Assembly (NCBI GenBank): GCA_002391065.1
Contig: DGRP01000065.1
Location: 1 to 11,700, forward strand
DNA: 11,700 bases
DNA from: Ruminococcus sp. UBA4385
Lineage (GTDB): Bacteria > Bacillota_A > Clostridia > Oscillospirales > Ruminococcaceae
Reading direction: 5' to 3'
Part shown: positions 1 to 5,936 of the stretch, in pieces
Numbering within the stretch: position 1 is the first letter of the stretch
Layout of the letters: each line of letters begins with the position of its first letter
Translations under genes and position numbers: made by a program
The notes under the pieces: model-generated
Told to the model about the DNA's origin: nothing
Seen by the model: the letters and a program-made list of their open reading frames with translations, nothing else
Databases searched by the model: none

Positions 1-332
1 TCAAGTGGATCAAGAAGATGGGCGGCCTTGAGGGAATGAAGGCTCACAATGAGAAGAAGGCTAAGATCCTTTATGACTTCCTTGATCAGTCCAAGCTGTT
101 TAAGGGCACTGTAGTTCCCGAGGACAGATCTCTTATGAACGTTCCTTTCGTTACAGGCGACGAGGAGCTTGACAAGAAGTTCGTAGCTGAGGCTAAGGCT
201 GCAGGTTTTGAGAACCTCAAGGGTCACAGAACTGTTGGCGGTATGAGAGCTTCTATCTACAATGCTATGCCTATCGAGGGCGTTGAGAAGCTTGTAGAGT
301 TCATGAAGAAGTTCGAGGCTGAGAACGCATAA
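1..332 (+). CDS. serC: Phosphoserine aminotransferase, C-terminal end (5' truncated by window)
   Basis: SerC is the PLP-dependent enzyme that converts 3-phosphohydroxypyruvate and glutamate to phosphoserine, the second step of serine synthesis. Only about the last 109 residues are here; the frame is open from base 3, so the gene enters from the left and the first ATG seen (18) is internal. The diagnostic stretch is [17 protein letters not shown]. Its His-Arg pair and the Arg six residues later match the phosphate-binding residues His328, Arg329 and Arg335 of E. coli SerC. The end ([16 protein letters not shown]) is a normal family C-terminus, followed by tandem TAA stops. serA follows 84 bases later on the same strand, which supports the assignment and an operon. 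Codon use (GCT, GTT, AAG rich) resembles serA and suggests good expression. Confidence 0.95.
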   Translation, partial: KWIKKMGGLEGMKAHNEKKAKILYDFLDQSKLFKGTVVPEDRSLMNVPFVTGDEELDKKFVAEAKAAGFENLKGHRTVGGMRASIYNAMPIEGVEKLVEFMKKFEAENA

Positions 333-347
333 TAAAGATTTAAGCAA

Positions 348-374
348 AGCGCAGAACGTTAAACGGTCTGCGCT
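348..374 (+). other. Intergenic hairpin between serC and serA
   Basis: The stem pairs AGCGCAGA (348-355) with TCTGCGCT (367-374). It continues through an A-G mismatch and two more pairs to a 5-base loop. No T-tract follows directly (gttgccgatttt), so it does not look like an efficient terminator. A partial terminator, or an mRNA end-protecting structure that sets the serC:serA ratio, is possible. The pairing is seen; the role is inferred. Confidence 0.5.
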
Positions 375-416
375 GTTGCCGATTTTGAATGATATTTTTG
401 AAAAGGACTGATACTA

Positions 417-1556
417 ATGTACAATATTCTTACAATGAATAAGATAGCTGCCTGCGGAACAGATAAGTTTGACAAGGCTGCTTACACTGTTACAGATGAG
501 TGCGCTGAGCCTACCGCTATAATGGTTCGTTCGGCAAAGCTGCACGACTATGAGATGCCTGCAAGCCTTCTTGCTATTGCAAGAGCAGGTGCAGGTGTAA
601 ATAATATTCCTGTTGACAAGTGCGCTGAGCAGGGAATCGTTGTTTTCAACACTCCGGGTGCTAACGCTAACGCTGTTAAGGAGCTTGTTATCTGCGCATT
701 GCTGCTTGCTTCAAGAAGAATTACCGAGGCTGCTGCATGGGCTAACTCCCTGAAGGGTACTGAGGACGCTCCCAAGACTGTTGAGGGCGGTAAGGCTAAG
801 TTTGCAGGCCCTGAGATCTTCGGAAAGACACTCGGTGTTATCGGCCTCGGCGCTATCGGCGGAAAGGTTGCTAATGCTGCCGTTGCACTCGGCATGAAGG
901 TTATCGGCTTTGACCCATACCTTTCAGACGCTGCTGCTAAGGCACTTGATTCTTCTGTTAAGATAGTTGACAGCAAGGACGAGATCTACAAGAACAGCGA
1001 TTACATCACTCTGCACGTTCCTTATACTCCCGATGCTAAGAACTCCATCGGTGCTGAGCAGATCGCTATGATGAAGGACGGCGTTCGCATCATCAACGCT
1101 GCAAGAGGCGAGCTCGTTGACACACAGGCTGTTGTTGACGCTATCAAGGCAGGCAAGGTTGCTAAGTATGTTACCGACTTTGCTGATGATATCGGTCTTG
1201 GCGAGGAGAATGTTATCACACTTCCACATCTGGGTGCTTCCACTCCTGAGTCTGAGGACAACTGCGCTGTAATGGCTGCTGATGAGCTTATGGACTACAT
1301 TGAGAGAGGAAAGATCAGAAACTCTGTATCGTTCCCGAATCTTGAGCTTGCAAAGACTGCTGACCAGCTGGTTTGCGTACTTCACAAGGCTGAGGTAAGC
1401 GCTGACGCTGTTAAGGCTGCTGCAGGCGCTGATGTCGTAAACGAGGCTACAGCAACCAAGAAGGCTTGGGGCTACACAATGCTCGACGTTAAGGGCGCAG
1501 CAAATGTTGACGCTATCAAGGCTGTTGACGGCGTTGTAGGTGTAAGAGTGCTCTGA
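417..1556 (+). CDS. serA: D-3-phosphoglycerate dehydrogenase
   Basis: SerA oxidises 3-phosphoglycerate with NAD+ to phosphohydroxypyruvate, the first step of serine synthesis. The 379 residues show the D-2-hydroxyacid dehydrogenase layout. A split substrate-binding domain carries ARAGAGVNNIPVDKCAEQG (56-74). A Rossmann domain has GLGAIG at 143-148 and an acidic residue, Asp166, suited to NAD rather than NADP. Catalytic Arg230 (NAARGELVD) and His271 (PHLGAST) are present. About 65 C-terminal residues (315-379, ending VVGVRVL) look like a short ACT regulatory domain, so serine feedback is possible. The Glu expected between Arg and His is not at its usual place: YVTDFADDIGL reads Asp-Asp-Ile there. 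The ATG is preceded by AAGGA (403-407) at 9 bases. It lies 84 bases after serC and ends at a strong terminator. Confidence 0.93.
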   Translation: MYNILTMNKIAACGTDKFDKAAYTVTDECAEPTAIMVRSAKLHDYEMPASLLAIARAGAGVNNIPVDKCAEQGIVVFNTPGANANAVKELVICALLLASRRITEAAAWANSLKGTEDAPKTVEGGKAKFAGPEIFGKTLGVIGLGAIGGKVANAAVALGMKVIGFDPYLSDAAAKALDSSVKIVDSKDEIYKNSDYITLHVPYTPDAKNSIGAEQIAMMKDGVRIINAARGELVDTQAVVDAIKAGKVAKYVTDFADDIGLGEENVITLPHLGASTPESEDNCAVMAADELMDYIERGKIRNSVSFPNLELAKTADQLVCVLHKAEVSADAVKAAAGADVVNEATATKKAWGYTMLDVKGAANVDAIKAVDGVVGVRVL

Positions 1557-1577
1557 TAAAAGGCATAATAACAATAA

Positions 1578-1615
1578 CAGACGAAGCTTGACCCAAAAGC
1601 TTCGTCTGTTTTTTT
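1578..1615 (+). terminator. Rho-independent terminator after serA
   Basis: A perfect 12-bp stem pairs CAGACGAAGCTT (1578-1589) with AAGCTTCGTCTG (1597-1608) around a 7-base loop, and seven T's follow (1609-1615). It starts 22 bases after the serA stop. radC ends convergently at 1648, and the bases left of the stem are A-rich, so the hairpin may also stop radC transcription, less efficiently. Confidence 0.95.
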
Positions 1616-1647
1616 GTCTTCTTGTATTGCCTGCTCGGCACAGGAAC

Positions 1648-2370
1648 TCAGGCATCCGGGCTGGGGAAGTCTACAAGCATAGTATCCTTCATAGACATAT
1701 ACTTATGATTGATCACCACGAGATGGTCAAGAAGGACTATACCGTACTCTTTGAGCTTATCTATAAGCTGACACGTACAGAGTATGTCCTGATTTGAGGG
1801 CATACAGGTATCGTTCGGGTGGTTATGGGCAAGTATCATATAGTTGCATTTACAATTCAGGGCGGTACGGACAAGCTCAAGTATATCAAGATTTGCCCTG
1901 TAGAAGTCGCCCCTTGCAACAATCTCTATTTTTATAATGTCCATTGCACCGTTTAGAAGCACTGCCCTGACCATTTCTCTCGGCTCCCATAGGAAGCCGC
2001 GCATTATATAGTCATACAGAGCCTCTTTATTGTCATAGGAAAGCTTTTCTGCGTTTTTCTGAAAGATATATGCGATCATTTTCTTCAGAAAATTCAGGCT
2101 CACGGCGGTGCTGTGGCTGATACCCTCGACGCTTTCAAGCTCCTCGACCTCTGCTCCGAGTATCTCTTCTATAGAATGAAACCTGGTCATAAGCGCATGA
2201 GCAAGCTCATTGGTGTTCTTTCTCGGGATATAGGGGTAGAGAAGCATTTCAACAACTTCGTGCTCAGAGAATGAGGCAAGCTCTCCTGCTTTTTCAAAGC
2301 GCTCTCTCATTCGGTTCCTGTGCCCCGAGTGGGCATTGTTTTCCTTATCCTTTTCAAGCTCTTTATCCAT
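1648..2370 (-). CDS. radC: RadC family JAMM/MPN+ protein
   Basis: This is a RadC-family protein (UPF0758) of 240 residues, a normal length. The N-terminal part carries the family opening GHRNRMRERFEKAG (16-29) and a helix-hairpin-helix-like stretch near 75-95 (ELESVEGISHSTAVSL). The C-terminal JAMM metalloprotease-like domain has the metal motif in AHNHPNDTCMPSNQD (181-195), with His182, His184, Ser192 and Asp195, and ends with the typical LLDHLVV block. The original link of radC to DNA repair was later withdrawn, and the biochemical role in chromosomal copies is unsettled. The ATG has AGGAG (2377-2381) six bases upstream. It lies downstream of secF beyond a hairpin, and I see no convincing promoter of its own, so it may depend on read-through. 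Confidence 0.93.
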   Translation of the reverse strand: MDKELEKDKENNAHSGHRNRMRERFEKAGELASFSEHEVVEMLLYPYIPRKNTNELAHALMTRFHSIEEILGAEVEELESVEGISHSTAVSLNFLKKMIAYIFQKNAEKLSYDNKEALYDYIMRGFLWEPREMVRAVLLNGAMDIIKIEIVARGDFYRANLDILELVRTALNCKCNYMILAHNHPNDTCMPSNQDILCTCQLIDKLKEYGIVLLDHLVVINHKYMSMKDTMLVDFPSPDA

Positions 2371-2395
2371 GTTAAACTCCTGTCTATGTTTACGA

Positions 2396-2426
2396 AAAGA
2401 GCAGGTTTTTTCAGGACCTGCTCTTT
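2396..2426 (-). terminator. Hairpin after secF, probable terminator or attenuator
   Basis: A 10-bp perfect stem, AAAGAGCAGG (2396-2405) with CCTGCTCTTT (2417-2426), has an 11-base loop and starts 3 bases after the secF stop on the minus strand. The 3' arm on that strand ends in TTTT followed by CG, so the U-run is short. Termination may be partial, allowing some secDF transcripts to reach radC. Confidence 0.7.
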
Positions 2427-2429
2427 AGT

Positions 2430-3470
2430 TTATCTTCTTGATGTCTGCTTCTTTGCGGAAGCCTTCTTGCTTGCCTTTGAGCTCTTGGCTCTGTGGTTTT
2501 TCCATGTAACCCAGAGTGTAGGAGCAATGCAGTTCGATGAGTAAACACCTGCGATCATACCGATTATCAGCGGGAATGCAAAGCTGATGATCGAGCTTAC
2601 TCCGCAGATAACGCATACGATACATACTGTTGCCATTGCAAGAACCGTAGTAACAGTCGTGTGGATCGAACGTCCGAGGGTCTGTGTAACCGAGAGGTTC
2701 ACAAGCTGGTCAAGTGTCAGCTTCTTGCCGAGGATTCTCTCATTCTCTCTGATACGGTCATAAATAATGATCGTAGCGTTGATGGAGTATCCGAGGATAG
2801 TAAGCATAACTGCCATAAAGTTCGCACTGATGTCGAAACGGCAGATAACGAAACAGCCGTAAACCATGCACATATCGTGGAACAGCGCAACTACCGAGAA
2901 CACACCTGCGGAAAGACCGCCGATATTTCTGAATCTGAATGCGATGTAAATAATCGTGATGACCATTGCGAACAGGCAGGCAACCAGACACTTAAAGAAG
3001 AAGTTCATACCGTTTGAAGCTTCAACGTCGTTTGTTTCAAATACCTCAATATTGTTGTCTGCAAACTTCTCTGCAAGGGCATTCTTTAGCTTTGTCTGCT
3101 TGTCATCGCTGATACCCTTAGAGGAGGAGAAGGAGATCTTTACAGTCTTGCTGTTTGACTGGGAGTCCTCTCCCTTTGTAACTGTAGCGTCCATATTAAG
3201 GGTGTCCTTAACGACGTCATTTACATCATCTGCCGAGATATCACCCTCATAGGTATAGGTGAGGATCGTTCCGCCCTTGAACTCAATTGCGACCTTAGGC
3301 TTGATAGTCAGGGACAGCACTATGAACAATGCGATAAGGGCCAGCGAAATGCCGTAGAATATCTTCTTTTTGCCGACCACGTTCAGAACTTTCTTTCCGT
3401 TTATGATCTTGGGATCGTTCTGTTCTGTATTTTCAGCCGCAAGTGTCTGATTCTGATTCTTTTCACTCAT
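2430..3470 (-). CDS. secF: Protein translocase subunit SecF
   Basis: SecF forms, with SecD, the membrane complex that uses the ion gradient to help pull exported proteins through SecYEG. The 346-residue protein has a cytoplasmic head, one membrane helix (about 37-55), the IEFKGGT motif (62-68), an extracytoplasmic P4-like domain, then about five helices from 157. The signature LGYSINATIIIYDRIREN (226-243) and GRSIHTT (266-272) are clear. Position 232 is Ala where most SecF proteins have the Asp of the proton relay (Asp213 in E. coli), while the partner Arg267 is kept. The C-terminal tail is Lys/Ser rich. The longer frame opens at a GTG (3479) inside the GGAGGTG ribosome binding site, so ATG 3470, eight bases downstream of GGAGG (3479-3483), is preferred. 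It starts one base after the secD stop. Confidence 0.95.
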   Translation of the reverse strand: MSEKNQNQTLAAENTEQNDPKIINGKKVLNVVGKKKIFYGISLALIALFIVLSLTIKPKVAIEFKGGTILTYTYEGDISADDVNDVVKDTLNMDATVTKGEDSQSNSKTVKISFSSSKGISDDKQTKLKNALAEKFADNNIEVFETNDVEASNGMNFFFKCLVACLFAMVITIIYIAFRFRNIGGLSAGVFSVVALFHDMCMVYGCFVICRFDISANFMAVMLTILGYSINATIIIYDRIRENERILGKKLTLDQLVNLSVTQTLGRSIHTTVTTVLAMATVCIVCVICGVSSIISFAFPLIIGMIAGVYSSNCIAPTLWVTWKNHRAKSSKASKKASAKKQTSRR

Positions 3471-3471
3471 A

Positions 3472-4842
3472 TCACACACCTCCGTAAAGCTTTCTGTTCT
3501 TAAAGCACTTGAATTTCGACAGAGACGAAAGCATCAGTCTCGAGCAGAAGATACCGAATACGAAGTTAAGTGCGATACCTACGAGCAGTGTATAACCGAG
3601 GGAGTAAATTGTTCCTGCGGTGGTTGCTCCGAATGCTGCAAACAGAGGGCTGAGAACAGTTCCGAAGAGGCTGTCTGTCGGACCGAAGGCGCCCATCAGG
3701 ATAACAGCTACGAACACAACGGTGATGTTTCCGTCGAATACGGCAGCCCATGCTCTCTTATAGCCGAGCTCGATAGCGCCGTTAAGGCTCTTGCCGTTTC
3801 TGAGCTCTTCCTTAATTCTCTCATAAGTTACAACGTTCGCATCGACGCCCATTCCGACCGCAAGTATGATACCTGCGATACCGGGTATCGTAAGTGTGAA
3901 GCTGTTGAGGTTTCCGAAGAAGCCTGTGATGCAGGCGATAGTGCCGACTACCTGTCCGAACAGGGAGATCGCTGCAACAAAGCCCGGAAGCTTATAAATG
4001 ATTATCATATAAAGAGCGATAATTCCGAATGCGATAACACCTGCAAGGAGCATTGCGCTCTTTGCGCCCTCACCGAGAGTAGGTGAGATGATGTTTGTGC
4101 TTGTAGTAACAAGCTTGAAGGGGATAGAGCCTGCGTTGATCTTGTCAGCAAGGCTCTTTGCGGATTCGTAAGTGAAGTTACCTTCGATAACGCACTTTCC
4201 GTCAGTGATAGCGGAGTTTACGTTCGGAGCTGAAATACAGTTCTCGTCCATCCAGATAGAGATGCTGCCGTTTCCTGCAAGCTCTGTAGTAGCTGCTGCA
4301 AAGGACTCCTTGCCGCTTTCTTTAAGGGTAAGGCTTACAAGGTACTCGATGTTTCCTGTGGACTCGTTCTGTCTTTGAACTGCCTCAGCCTTCTTTACAT
4401 CGTTACCTGTAAGAACTTCCTCGCCTGTCTCCTCAGTACCCTTTCTGAAGGTAAGCTGAGCTGTCTCGCCAAGCTCCGATACAGCGGACTCAGGGTCGAA
4501 ATCGACCTCATCGGCCTGCCACGGGAACGAAACTATTACCTTATGATTGTTGTAGTCAACATATACCTCACTGTCAGTGACGTTCATGCTGACAAGTCTC
4601 TGCTCGATAACGGCCTTTGCGGCGTCCATTTCGTCTTTTTTAGCCTTATAGCCGTCAGCAGGCTGGAATGTTGCGTTTACGCCTCCCTGAATGTCTATAC
4701 CCCAGCGGATAGTGTCAACGCCCTTGATGTAATCCGTCTTTATATCACCGTAGTATGTATGCACACCTGCAAAGGTCAGGTAAGCGAAAGCCGCAATGCA
4801 CAGTACCACAATAAAAAAGACGGGCTTTTTTACTTTTCGCAC
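3472..4842 (-). CDS. secD: Protein translocase subunit SecD
   Basis: SecD is the partner of SecF in the Sec-associated, ion-driven complex that aids late protein translocation. The 456 residues show one N-terminal membrane helix (about 7-26), then IRWGIDIQGGVNATF (45-59), the usual start of the P1 domain. A large extracytoplasmic part runs to about 255, followed by five helices to about 440. The hallmark TLTIPGIAGIILAVGMGVDA (316-335) contains Asp334, matching the essential Asp519 of E. coli, and runs into NVVTYERIKEE. The start is GTG at 4842, supported by GGAGG (4850-4854) at seven bases. secF follows after one base, so the two are translationally linked. A consensus promoter lies at 4928-4956, with a structured leader between promoter and start. 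Confidence 0.96.
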   Translation of the reverse strand: MRKVKKPVFFIVVLCIAAFAYLTFAGVHTYYGDIKTDYIKGVDTIRWGIDIQGGVNATFQPADGYKAKKDEMDAAKAVIEQRLVSMNVTDSEVYVDYNNHKVIVSFPWQADEVDFDPESAVSELGETAQLTFRKGTEETGEEVLTGNDVKKAEAVQRQNESTGNIEYLVSLTLKESGKESFAAATTELAGNGSISIWMDENCISAPNVNSAITDGKCVIEGNFTYESAKSLADKINAGSIPFKLVTTSTNIISPTLGEGAKSAMLLAGVIAFGIIALYMIIIYKLPGFVAAISLFGQVVGTIACITGFFGNLNSFTLTIPGIAGIILAVGMGVDANVVTYERIKEELRNGKSLNGAIELGYKRAWAAVFDGNITVVFVAVILMGAFGPTDSLFGTVLSPLFAAFGATTAGTIYSLGYTLLVGIALNFVFGIFCSRLMLSSLSKFKCFKNRKLYGGV

Positions 4843-4853
4843 TTTTTATCCTC

Positions 4854-4895
4854 CTATATCCTCAGGCGAAACCGCCCCGTTTTTCTTACGGGCAT
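4854..4895 (-). CDS. Possible 13-codon leader ORF before secD
   Basis: Between the secD promoter and secD, an ATG at 4895 opens a frame reading MPVRKTGRFRLRI and closes with TAG at 4854-4856. That stop overlaps the secD ribosome binding site (TAGGAGG). A weak AGGGG lies seven bases before the ATG. The peptide is very basic and has no signal sequence, so it is not like the VemP arrest peptide of Vibrio. If translated, ribosomes would finish on the secD binding site, which could couple or modulate secD translation. It may also be chance. Confidence 0.25.
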   Translation of the reverse strand: MPVRKTGRFRLRI

Positions 4896-4903
4896 AGTTC
4901 GCC
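4865..4903 (-). promoter_or_regulatory. Structured secD mRNA leader
   Basis: On the minus strand, GGCGAA (4903-4898) can pair with TTCGCC (4870-4865), enclosing a 5-bp hairpin of CCCGT (4892-4888) with ACGGG (4880-4876) and a 7-base loop. A competing small hairpin, GGCG/CGCC, can form within 4865-4876. Two exclusive folds just upstream of the secD ribosome binding site are compatible with regulation, but no known riboswitch class is recognised and no T-tract follows. Confidence 0.4.
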
Positions 4904-4927
4904 CCTAAAAATCACATTCACTTTATA

Positions 4928-4956
4928 ATTATATTACTTTTGCGTCAAATTGTCAA
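4928..4956 (-). promoter_or_regulatory. Promoter of secD-secF
   Basis: Reading the minus strand, a perfect -35 TTGACA (4956-4951) and a perfect -10 TATAAT (4933-4928) are separated by 17 bases, a full vegetative sigma consensus. Transcription would start near 4921, leaving a leader of about 80 bases before the secD GTG. An A/T-rich palindrome lies just upstream of the -35. Confidence 0.9.
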
Positions 4957-4965
4957 TAGCTGAGG

Positions 4966-4987
4966 GGCTATTTTTTCAAAAATAGCC
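4966..4987. repeat. A/T-rich palindrome upstream of the secD -35
   Basis: GGCTATTTTT (4966-4975) and AAAAATAGCC (4978-4987) form a perfect 10-bp inverted repeat with two bases between. It sits 10 bases upstream of the secD -35 and 38 bases beyond the stop of the HAD gene. It could be an UP-element-like or regulator site for secD, or the transcript end of the HAD gene. No T-tract follows on the minus strand, which makes a simple terminator less likely. Confidence 0.55.
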
Positions 4988-5025
4988 GTATTTTCCATAG
5001 CTTGTGCCTGAATTTAAAACCGAAC

Positions 5026-5676
5026 TCAATCAGTTGTGCCTGCTCCGTCACGGAAGATATAGTCTGCGCACTTTTTCATATCCTCATCATCGGGATAATT
5101 GCCGTTTATGCAGGCAGCCGTGTGAAAGCCCGCCGAGCCTGCCGCCCGTATTCCCTCAATGATGTCCTCGTAGACTATGCAGTTCTCGGGGGCGAGCCCC
5201 AGCTCTTCGGCGGCTTTGAGGTACACATCGGGAAAGCCCTTGCCCCTTTTGACCTTCTCCGTAGTCACAAAAGCGGAGAAAAACCCGTAAATGCCCGTTC
5301 TTTCAAGCACGGGAGTATAAAGCTGGGGTGAAGAGGCAGTAGCGAGAGCCAGCAGCCTTCCGCTTTTATGAAGTTCTGCAAGATAGTCATAAATGCCCTC
5401 ATAAAGCTCAATAACGTGGGAATACTGATACAGTGCCATATCGAACCACTCATTCTTGATGCTGTCAGTATCATCGGGCAGGGAAAAACGCTCCTTTGTG
5501 TACGCCGCCGCCTGATCGAAATTCATGACGGACAGAGCCTTTGAGTAGTCCTCGGGGACCGCTATTCCCCTTTTGCCGAGAAATTGTATATCTACATCAT
5601 TCCAGACGTGATTTGATTTTATCAGTGTTCCGTCAAGGTCAAAAATGTGGCCTTTGAAGCTTTTGATGTCAGGCAT
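5026..5676 (-). CDS. HAD-superfamily phosphatase/phosphomutase, beta-phosphoglucomutase-like
   Basis: This 216-residue protein belongs to HAD subfamily IA, close to beta-phosphoglucomutase and small phosphatases. Motif I is FDLDGTL (12-18), with nucleophile Asp13 and general acid/base Asp15. Motif II is LALATAS (109-115). Lys146 in KRGKGFPD is motif III, and YEDIIEGIRAA (169-179) holds the motif IV acids. A helical cap lies between motifs I and II (about 20-90). It probably hydrolyses or isomerises a small phosphorylated metabolite in the cytoplasm; the substrate cannot be told from the sequence. The ATG has GGAG (5684-5687) seven bases upstream. It has its own promoter and diverges from the acyltransferase genes, so it is probably a separate unit. 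Confidence 0.88.
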   Translation of the reverse strand: MPDIKSFKGHIFDLDGTLIKSNHVWNDVDIQFLGKRGIAVPEDYSKALSVMNFDQAAAYTKERFSLPDDTDSIKNEWFDMALYQYSHVIELYEGIYDYLAELHKSGRLLALATASSPQLYTPVLERTGIYGFFSAFVTTEKVKRGKGFPDVYLKAAEELGLAPENCIVYEDIIEGIRAAGSAGFHTAACINGNYPDDEDMKKCADYIFRDGAGTTD

Positions 5677-5707
5677 ATGCGTTCTCCTTTATAATAGTAA
5701 CAGTAGA

Positions 5708-5736
5708 ATTATATCACAGAGTGCGCTGTTTTTCAA
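5708..5736 (-). promoter_or_regulatory. Promoter of the HAD phosphatase gene
   Basis: On the minus strand, TTGAAA (5736-5731), a 17-base spacer and TATAAT (5713-5708) are present, with a TGn extension directly before the -10. The predicted start near 5701 leaves about 25 bases to the ATG, with the ribosome binding site in between. This fits a short-leader, constitutive-looking promoter. Confidence 0.85.
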
Positions 5737-5743
5737 GTTCAGT

Positions 5744-5763
5744 GACGGTTTTGAAGACGGTTT
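5744..5763. repeat. Direct repeat GACGGTTT in the divergent promoter region
   Basis: GACGGTTT occurs at 5744-5751 and 5756-5763, twelve bases start to start. The pair lies between the divergent promoters, about 50-70 bases upstream of the acyltransferase -35. It may be a regulator site; the small size means chance is not excluded. Confidence 0.35.
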
Positions 5764-5809
5764 GTTACTTGTGTACAAAAAATTGAACTGTAAAACGTTG
5801 AAAATTTCA

Positions 5810-5838
5810 TTGACATTATTCGGCGAATATGTTAGAAT
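5810..5838 (+). promoter_or_regulatory. Promoter of the acyltransferase operon
   Basis: A perfect -35 TTGACA (5810-5815), a 17-base spacer and -10 TAGAAT (5833-5838) with a TGn extension are seen. Transcription would start near 5845, giving a leader of about 90 bases to the TTG start at 5937. The ATG at 5829 lies inside this promoter and cannot be the start for this transcript. Confidence 0.88.
5817..5829. promoter_or_regulatory. Palindromic candidate operator inside the promoter spacer
   Basis: TATTCGGCGAATA is a perfect 6+1+6 palindrome that falls wholly between the -35 and -10 of the acyltransferase promoter. A protein bound here would block or reshape the promoter. The palindrome is seen; operator function is inferred and no regulator is known. 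Confidence 0.45.
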
Positions 5839-5841
5839 GTA

Positions 5842-5861
5842 TTTGTGTCGGTTTGTGTCGG
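5842..5861 (+). repeat. Tandem 10-bp repeat at the predicted transcription start
   Basis: TTTGTGTCGG is repeated exactly, back to back, at 5842-5851 and 5852-5861, starting four bases after the -10. It covers the predicted transcription start and the first transcribed bases. It could be a regulator site or a recent slippage duplication. Confidence 0.6.
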
Positions 5862-5936
5862 CGCGAACTTAAACGTTTTCGCAAACACGGCCGTAATATG
5901 AGGTTATATGAAAATCTAGCGAATGGAGTCTTGACG

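Noticed and set aside
548..1655. Long minus-strand open frames (548-976 and 924-1655) across serA
   Set aside because: They lie antisense to a clear serA gene whose GCT/GTT-rich codons leave the opposite frame open. Their products show no known motif.
3471..3479. secF start at GTG 3479 (three extra residues)
   Set aside because: That GTG is part of the GGAGGTG ribosome binding site; ATG 3470 has ideal spacing to it.
4375..4908. 177-codon plus-strand open frame antisense to secD
   Set aside because: secD is certain on the other strand, and this frame has no ribosome site or family motif and covers the secD start and leader.
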